From Domibacillus aminovorans (GTDB lineage Bacteria; Bacillota; Bacilli; Bacillales; Domibacillaceae): DNA of 64,000 nt. Shown one piece after another: positions 60,504 to 64,000 of the stretch. The stretch lies in NCBI RefSeq assembly GCF_001643235.1, contig NZ_LQWY01000036.1, positions 1 through 64,000 of the forward strand, in the 5' to 3' direction. Numbering within the stretch: the stretch's first letter is position 1; the number at the start of each line of letters is the position of its first letter. The position numbers were made by a program, and so were the translations under genes. Under the pieces are notes generated by a model. It searched no databases and had not been told where the DNA came from. It saw only the letters and a program-made list of their open reading frames with translations.

Positions 60504-62057
60504 ATGACTGAACAGGAATCCATCCGGCAAAGCCGTTCGATTTATTACGCATCAGGTATCGTATCGATTTGCGGAATTATATTTGAAGTGCTGTTCGGTG
60601 CACTCGGTTCGTACATTTTAGGAGATGGAGTGAAGCAGTATACGCTCACCATCTCCCTTTTTTTAACCGGAATGGGTATCGGCGCATACATAAGTGAAAA
60701 AATGACGAATCATTTGATTGCATCATTTATCTGGATTGAATATGGTATCGGTCTTGTCGGTGGTTTTTCATCGATGCTGCTCTTTGGCGTAACGGCATAT
60801 TTGCCAGACGGGACCGATGCCCTTTTTTTATACAGCGTTACATTATTAGTTGGAACGCTTACCGGTGTAGAACTGCCGATTTTAATTCGGAAAGCAAATG
60901 AGATTGGCGTTTCACTGCAAAAAAGTGCAGCGAAAGTACTGTTTTCCGATTATGCCGGCGGGTTAGTGGGCGGACTGCTCTTTTTATTTTTACTCCGTCC
61001 GTACTTTGGATTAGTCAAAACATCGTTTCTCGTTGCCCTTATTAATGTAGCTGTTGCTCTTTGGATAGTATTCCGTTTTAAAAAAGAATTGAAACGATTC
61101 ACGTTACATGCAGTATCAGGTGTTGTATTTTTGCTTATTTTAATCGCAGGTGCATTATTTGGAGAAGAAGCAGCTTTTCATTTTGAACAAAAATTGTATC
61201 ATGATCCAGTCGTGTATTCCGAGCAGACAGCGTATCAGCAAATTATTTTGACGCGTGAGCAGGGAGATACACGTCTTTATTTAGACGGGCAATTACAGTT
61301 CAGCTCTTCAGATGAGCATCGATATCATGAAATACTTGTGCATCCAGTTATGTCTGCATCCAAGCGTCATAACGATGTACTTGTCCTAGGCGGCGGCGAC
61401 GGGCTTGCCATGCGGGAGTTGTTGAAATATGAAGATTTGGGAAAGGTGACACTTGTCGATCTCGATCCAGCAATGACAGAAGAGGCGCGAACGAATCACT
61501 TATTGACGGAATTAAATAAAGGTTCGCTTGATGACAGTCGTGTGAATGTGGTGAATGACGATGCCTTTCAGTTTCTTGAAGCAGCGGATAGTTTATATGA
61601 TGTTATTATCGTCGATTTACCGGATCCCAATAATGAATCGCTGAATAAACTGTATACGCAGGAATTTTATTCGCTTATCCGCAATCATTTGCAGCCAGAT
61701 GGTGCTTCGGTGATACAGGCGACAAGCCCTGTTTTTGCGCCGGAAGTATATTGGACGATTGATAAAACAATTAAAGAAGCCGGATTGAAAACGGAAAATT
61801 TACATGCTGATATTCCAAGCTTCGGCGGGTGGGGATTTATTTTAGCATCGCGTGAACCCGTGCAGTTATCTAAACTGAGTATTATGGACGATACACGCTA
61901 TTTAACGACGGATATGCTGCCAGCGCTAGCAGAATTCGGCAAAGATGAGGATGCCCATATAGAAGATGAGAACGGCCATCCAGTGACGTTAAAACCGAAT
62001 ACATTAATACGGCCGAATTTAATTGAAGTCTATGAAAATTCGTGGCGTTATTATTGA
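60504..62057 (+). CDS. Membrane-anchored spermidine synthase-like protein
   Basis: 517 residues: about seven N-terminal helices (residues 15-220), then a soluble aminopropyltransferase domain (about 235-500). The domain has a Rossmann-type motif VLVLGGGDGLAMREL, VTLVDLDPAM, NDDAF and the catalytic-region Asp in DVIIVDLPDPN. It may make a polyamine at the membrane from decarboxylated S-adenosylmethionine or use a different acceptor. Last gene of the PspA operon; its presence with PspA, DUF350, DUF4178 and DUF4247 is a recurring but unexplained combination. Confidence 0.87.
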   Translation: MTEQESIRQSRSIYYASGIVSICGIIFEVLFGALGSYILGDGVKQYTLTISLFLTGMGIGAYISEKMTNHLIASFIWIEYGIGLVGGFSSMLLFGVTAYLPDGTDALFLYSVTLLVGTLTGVELPILIRKANEIGVSLQKSAAKVLFSDYAGGLVGGLLFLFLLRPYFGLVKTSFLVALINVAVALWIVFRFKKELKRFTLHAVSGVVFLLILIAGALFGEEAAFHFEQKLYHDPVVYSEQTAYQQIILTREQGDTRLYLDGQLQFSSSDEHRYHEILVHPVMSASKRHNDVLVLGGGDGLAMRELLKYEDLGKVTLVDLDPAMTEEARTNHLLTELNKGSLDDSRVNVVNDDAFQFLEAADSLYDVIIVDLPDPNNESLNKLYTQEFYSLIRNHLQPDGASVIQATSPVFAPEVYWTIDKTIKEAGLKTENLHADIPSFGGWGFILASREPVQLSKLSIMDDTRYLTTDMLPALAEFGKDEDAHIEDENGHPVTLKPNTLIRPNLIEVYENSWRYY

Positions 62058-62093
62058 AAAGAGCCGCCCCAGGTAGTGAGGCGGCTCTTTTTG
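62058..62093. terminator. Bidirectional terminator of the PspA operon
   Basis: AAAGAGCCGCC (62058-62068) pairs with GGCGGCTCTTT (62080-62090), with T run after it. Confidence 0.88.
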
Positions 62094-62118
62094 CGACTAA
62101 ATCAAAATCAAGGTTTTG

Positions 62119-62301
62119 TTATTCTGTCGCTGCGAGCAGCTGTTCATTTAAGGCTTTCAATTCTAATTCCATTGCTGTCAACATTTCTTCTGCTTTTGTC
62201 GTGCCATGTCCAGTTGATTCCAATTTTTCAATATCACCTTGCACACGCATATAATCCATTTTCAGTTCGGCAATTTTATATTCAATTTGTGATTTTTTCA
62301 T
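62119..62301 (-). CDS. SE1832-family small coiled-coil protein
   Basis: 60 residues, almost entirely helical with heptads (KKSQIEYKIAELKMDYMRVQ, then DIEKLES and ELELKALNEQLL). It matches small conserved Firmicute proteins annotated as SE1832 family, of unknown function. AAGGCGGGA precedes the ATG. Convergent with the spermidine-synthase gene. Confidence 0.72.
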   Translation of the reverse strand: MKKSQIEYKIAELKMDYMRVQGDIEKLESTGHGTTKAEEMLTAMELELKALNEQLLAATE

Positions 62302-62346
62302 CAGAATCCCGCCTTTATGATGTTTCTTTTATTTTACATGTGCAAA

Positions 62347-62374
62347 ATAAAAAAGGCCACTGCACTGAGCAGTG
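62347..62374 (-). terminator. Terminator of the 35-codon gene
   Basis: Minus-strand CACTGC (62374-62369) pairs with GCAGTG (62363-62358), then GCC and a run of seven U. Confidence 0.6.
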
Positions 62375-62394
62375 TACCCATGCTTATTTTAAAA

Positions 62395-62502
62395 TTAAGA
62401 AGAGACAATGAACTCGAATGCGAGGTTTAAGAAAAACACCGTATGGACCGCCGCAAAAATAAGTCCTTGTTTATTTAAACGCTTCATCAATACTCGATCC
62501 AT
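62395..62502 (-). CDS. Small membrane peptide, 35 residues
   Basis: ATG 62502 follows GAGGTGATTAAT. The product is a basic N-terminus (DRVLMKRLNKQG) and one hydrophobic helix (LIFAAVHTVFFLNLAFEFIV). A good ribosome site and a terminator support it; family not recognised. It lies just downstream of the cardiolipin synthase gene on the same strand. Confidence 0.55.
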   Translation of the reverse strand: MDRVLMKRLNKQGLIFAAVHTVFFLNLAFEFIVSS

Positions 62503-62585
62503 ATTAATCACCTCATAAATAGTTTGTAAAGATATAATACTATATGTTCACAAAAAATTCAAAACTTTTTTACTTATTTGGTACA

Positions 62586-62618
62586 AAAAAATAAAAAGAA
62601 GCAAATTTCGCTTCTTTT
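62586..62618 (-). terminator. Terminator of the cardiolipin synthase gene
   Basis: Minus-strand AAAAGAAGC (62618-62610) pairs with GCTTCTTTTT (62602-62593), then a T-rich run. Confidence 0.8.
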
Positions 62619-64000
62619 AAAGGATTGGAGATAGTAATCTAGAAATGGATTCTTTAAACTTAATCATTAAAGAGCGCTGTTGATACAATTCAGGTGTTAA
62701 TTCATACGAAACGAGCATATCATCCATAAAAATTTTTGCGAGCGCTTTGCCGCTTTCATAATCATACATGAATGCATTCACTTCAAAATTTAACCGGAAG
62801 CTGCGCACATCAATATTAGCTGTACCGACCGAACTTAACTTATCATCTACGACAATCGTTTTCGCATGAATGAATCCATCATCATAAATATAAATTTTTG
62901 CCCCGGCTTTCATAAGTTCACCCGCATATGAATACGTCGCCCAGTAAACAAACATATGATCAGGTTTATTTGGAATCATAATTTTTACATCAATCCCAGA
63001 CAAAGCAGCGATCCGAAGTGCATCTAAAATACTCGCATCTGGAATGAAATAGGGAGTCTGAATGTAAATGGACTTTTTAGCGGTTGTAATGAGTTTAAAG
63101 TAACCGCTTTTAATTTGCTCCCATTCAGAGTCCGGGCCGCTTGTGACCACTTGAAGTGCGACATCGCCTTTTGTTACGGGTGCAGGAAAAAGTCGTTCCT
63201 CATACACAAAGTCATGCTGTTTTGACGCCTGGTTCCAGTCTAATATGAATCGTGTCTGAAGGGCATGAACAGCACTGCCTTTCACGCGCAAATGTGTATC
63301 ACGCCAGTAACCGAACGATGGATCTTTTCCTAAATATTCGTCACCGACATTGAATCCGCCCACGTAGCCAATCTGTCCGTCAATAACAACAATTTTTCGA
63401 TGATTACGATAGTTAAGGCGTAAATTAACATAAGGAATGGGCGACGGGAAGAAAACTTCTACAACGCCTCCCGCTTCAATCAATTCTTTAAAATGGCGCC
63501 GTCTTAACTTTCTGGAGCCTAAGTCATCAAAAAGCACACATACTTCAATACCTTCTCGTGCTTTTTCAGTTAAAGCATGAATTAATTTTTTTCCAAGTTC
63601 ATCAAAGCGGAAGATGTAATACTGAAGGTGTATATGGTCTTTCGCATTGCGTATATCCTTTATTAATGCTTCAAACTTAGCGTTGCCATCTATATAAATA
63701 TCGACGCTGTTATCTTCAGATAAAACAGCGTCATTGTGACTGAGCAGCATATACACCAATTTTGCGTTTTTCTGGGTATGTGGGTTGGCGAAAGGAAAAA
63801 CACTTCCTTTGATGGCTTGTTTTTGATGGTCGATCTGCTCTTCAATGCCGACTTTCTTTTTATCATCCCAATCAAACAGGCGGCTTCTGCTTAAATTTTG
63901 TCCGAAGACGAGATAGAGAAAAAAACCAAGAAAAGGTATGAAAAAGAGTACCATAAGCCATGCCCAAGTTGCACTAGGATCACGTCGTTCAAGGAAAATA
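62617..64000 (-). CDS. cls: Cardiolipin synthase (5' end outside window)
   Basis: At least 460 residues; the frame runs past 63954 to the edge (reading FLERRDPSATWAWLMVLFF there), so the true start is beyond the window. Two N-terminal membrane helices, then two phospholipase-D HKD motifs: NHRKIVVIDGQIGYVGG and HAKTIVVDDKLSSVGT. It condenses two phosphatidylglycerols into cardiolipin at the membrane. The middle stretch IYIQTPYFIPD is typical of bacterial Cls. Followed by a terminator. Confidence 0.94.
   Translation of the reverse strand, partial: IFLERRDPSATWAWLMVLFFIPFLGFFLYLVFGQNLSRSRLFDWDDKKKVGIEEQIDHQKQAIKGSVFPFANPHTQKNAKLVYMLLSHNDAVLSEDNSVDIYIDGNAKFEALIKDIRNAKDHIHLQYYIFRFDELGKKLIHALTEKAREGIEVCVLFDDLGSRKLRRRHFKELIEAGGVVEVFFPSPIPYVNLRLNYRNHRKIVVIDGQIGYVGGFNVGDEYLGKDPSFGYWRDTHLRVKGSAVHALQTRFILDWNQASKQHDFVYEERLFPAPVTKGDVALQVVTSGPDSEWEQIKSGYFKLITTAKKSIYIQTPYFIPDASILDALRIAALSGIDVKIMIPNKPDHMFVYWATYSYAGELMKAGAKIYIYDDGFIHAKTIVVDDKLSSVGTANIDVRSFRLNFEVNAFMYDYESGKALAKIFMDDMLVSYELTPELYQQRSLMIKFKESISRLLSPIL

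Noticed and set aside
1-64000. CRISPR arrays, tRNA genes, T-box leaders, prophage genes
   Set aside because: None seen: no regularly spaced repeats, no tRNA cloverleaf core sequences, no T-box motif, no phage structural genes.

Overview
The window comes from a low-to-mid GC Firmicute of the Bacillaceae. Evidence: a Bacillus-type 5S rRNA 3' end at position 1, strong AGGAGG-like ribosome sites with frequent GTG/TTG starts, sigma-A promoters and T-run hairpin terminators, a TPP riboswitch, TnrA/GlnR-, MhqR- and CcpA-like boxes, and many Bacillus-type families (BceRSAB, BpsAB, MhqR, NrtR-like, YvbH-like PH protein, Mn-dependent pyrophosphatase). I cannot fix the genus. It reads as ordinary chromosome with one TnpB element and several gene remnants; no prophage, CRISPR array or tRNA gene was seen.

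Layout. 1-1.7 kb: end of an rRNA operon, a nucleoside deaminase and an alpha/beta hydrolase. 1.9-6.4 kb: a Bce-type peptide-antibiotic sensing and detoxification module. 6.7-10.4 kb: type III polyketide synthase with its methyltransferase, a Bcr/CflA exporter and a YczE-like membrane protein. 10.5-15.7 kb (minus): DUF2207 protein, DnaQ-like exonuclease, DUF294 nucleotidyltransferase and an Amt ammonium transporter behind a promoter flanked by two perfect TnrA/GlnR boxes. 16-20.4 kb: YwaF-like protein, a 5'-truncated EamA transporter, paired crcB fluoride channels, an aldo/keto reductase, a LacI regulator and a divergent 44-residue membrane peptide. 20.4-23.3 kb: nrtR-pncA-pncB NAD salvage operon with tandem palindromic operators. 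23.4-28.5 kb: ABC exporter, K+ channel, acetyltransferase and SulP transporter.

28.5-31.3 kb: MhqR-type quinone-stress locus (regulator, ring-cleaving dioxygenase, DoxX, WrbA-like quinone reductase) behind a near-perfect MhqR box. 33-40.8 kb: a complete 3-hydroxybenzoate/gentisate pathway: transporter, 3-hydroxybenzoate 6-hydroxylase, gentisate dioxygenase, a DinB-fold protein that probably is the thiol-dependent maleylpyruvate isomerase, fumarylpyruvate hydrolase and two paralogous IclR regulators. Its promoters share a 12-bp motif and carry cre-like sites. 41-42.6 kb: a lone TnpB gene with atypical RuvC residues and an omega-RNA-like right end that touches the thiF stop codon. 42.6-46.5 kb (minus): TPP-riboswitch-controlled tenI-thiO-thiS-thiG-thiF.

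46.7-64 kb: Fur-regulated-basic-protein-like peptide, lactonase, SDR, lipoprotein, uracil-DNA glycosylase-like protein, UMF1 transporter, Mn pyrophosphatase, YitT protein, PH-domain protein, HAD phosphatase, lipid kinase with an unusual N-terminal extension, then a five-gene DUF4178-PspA-DUF4247-DUF350-membrane spermidine synthase operon with a consensus sigma-W-type promoter, and finally a cardiolipin synthase cut by the window end. Sigma-W-like promoters precede three envelope-related units (lipoprotein, PH protein, PspA operon), suggesting one envelope-stress regulon. The least described system here is the PspA/polyamine-synthase operon; the gentisate DinB isomerase and the atypical TnpB are the next most interesting.
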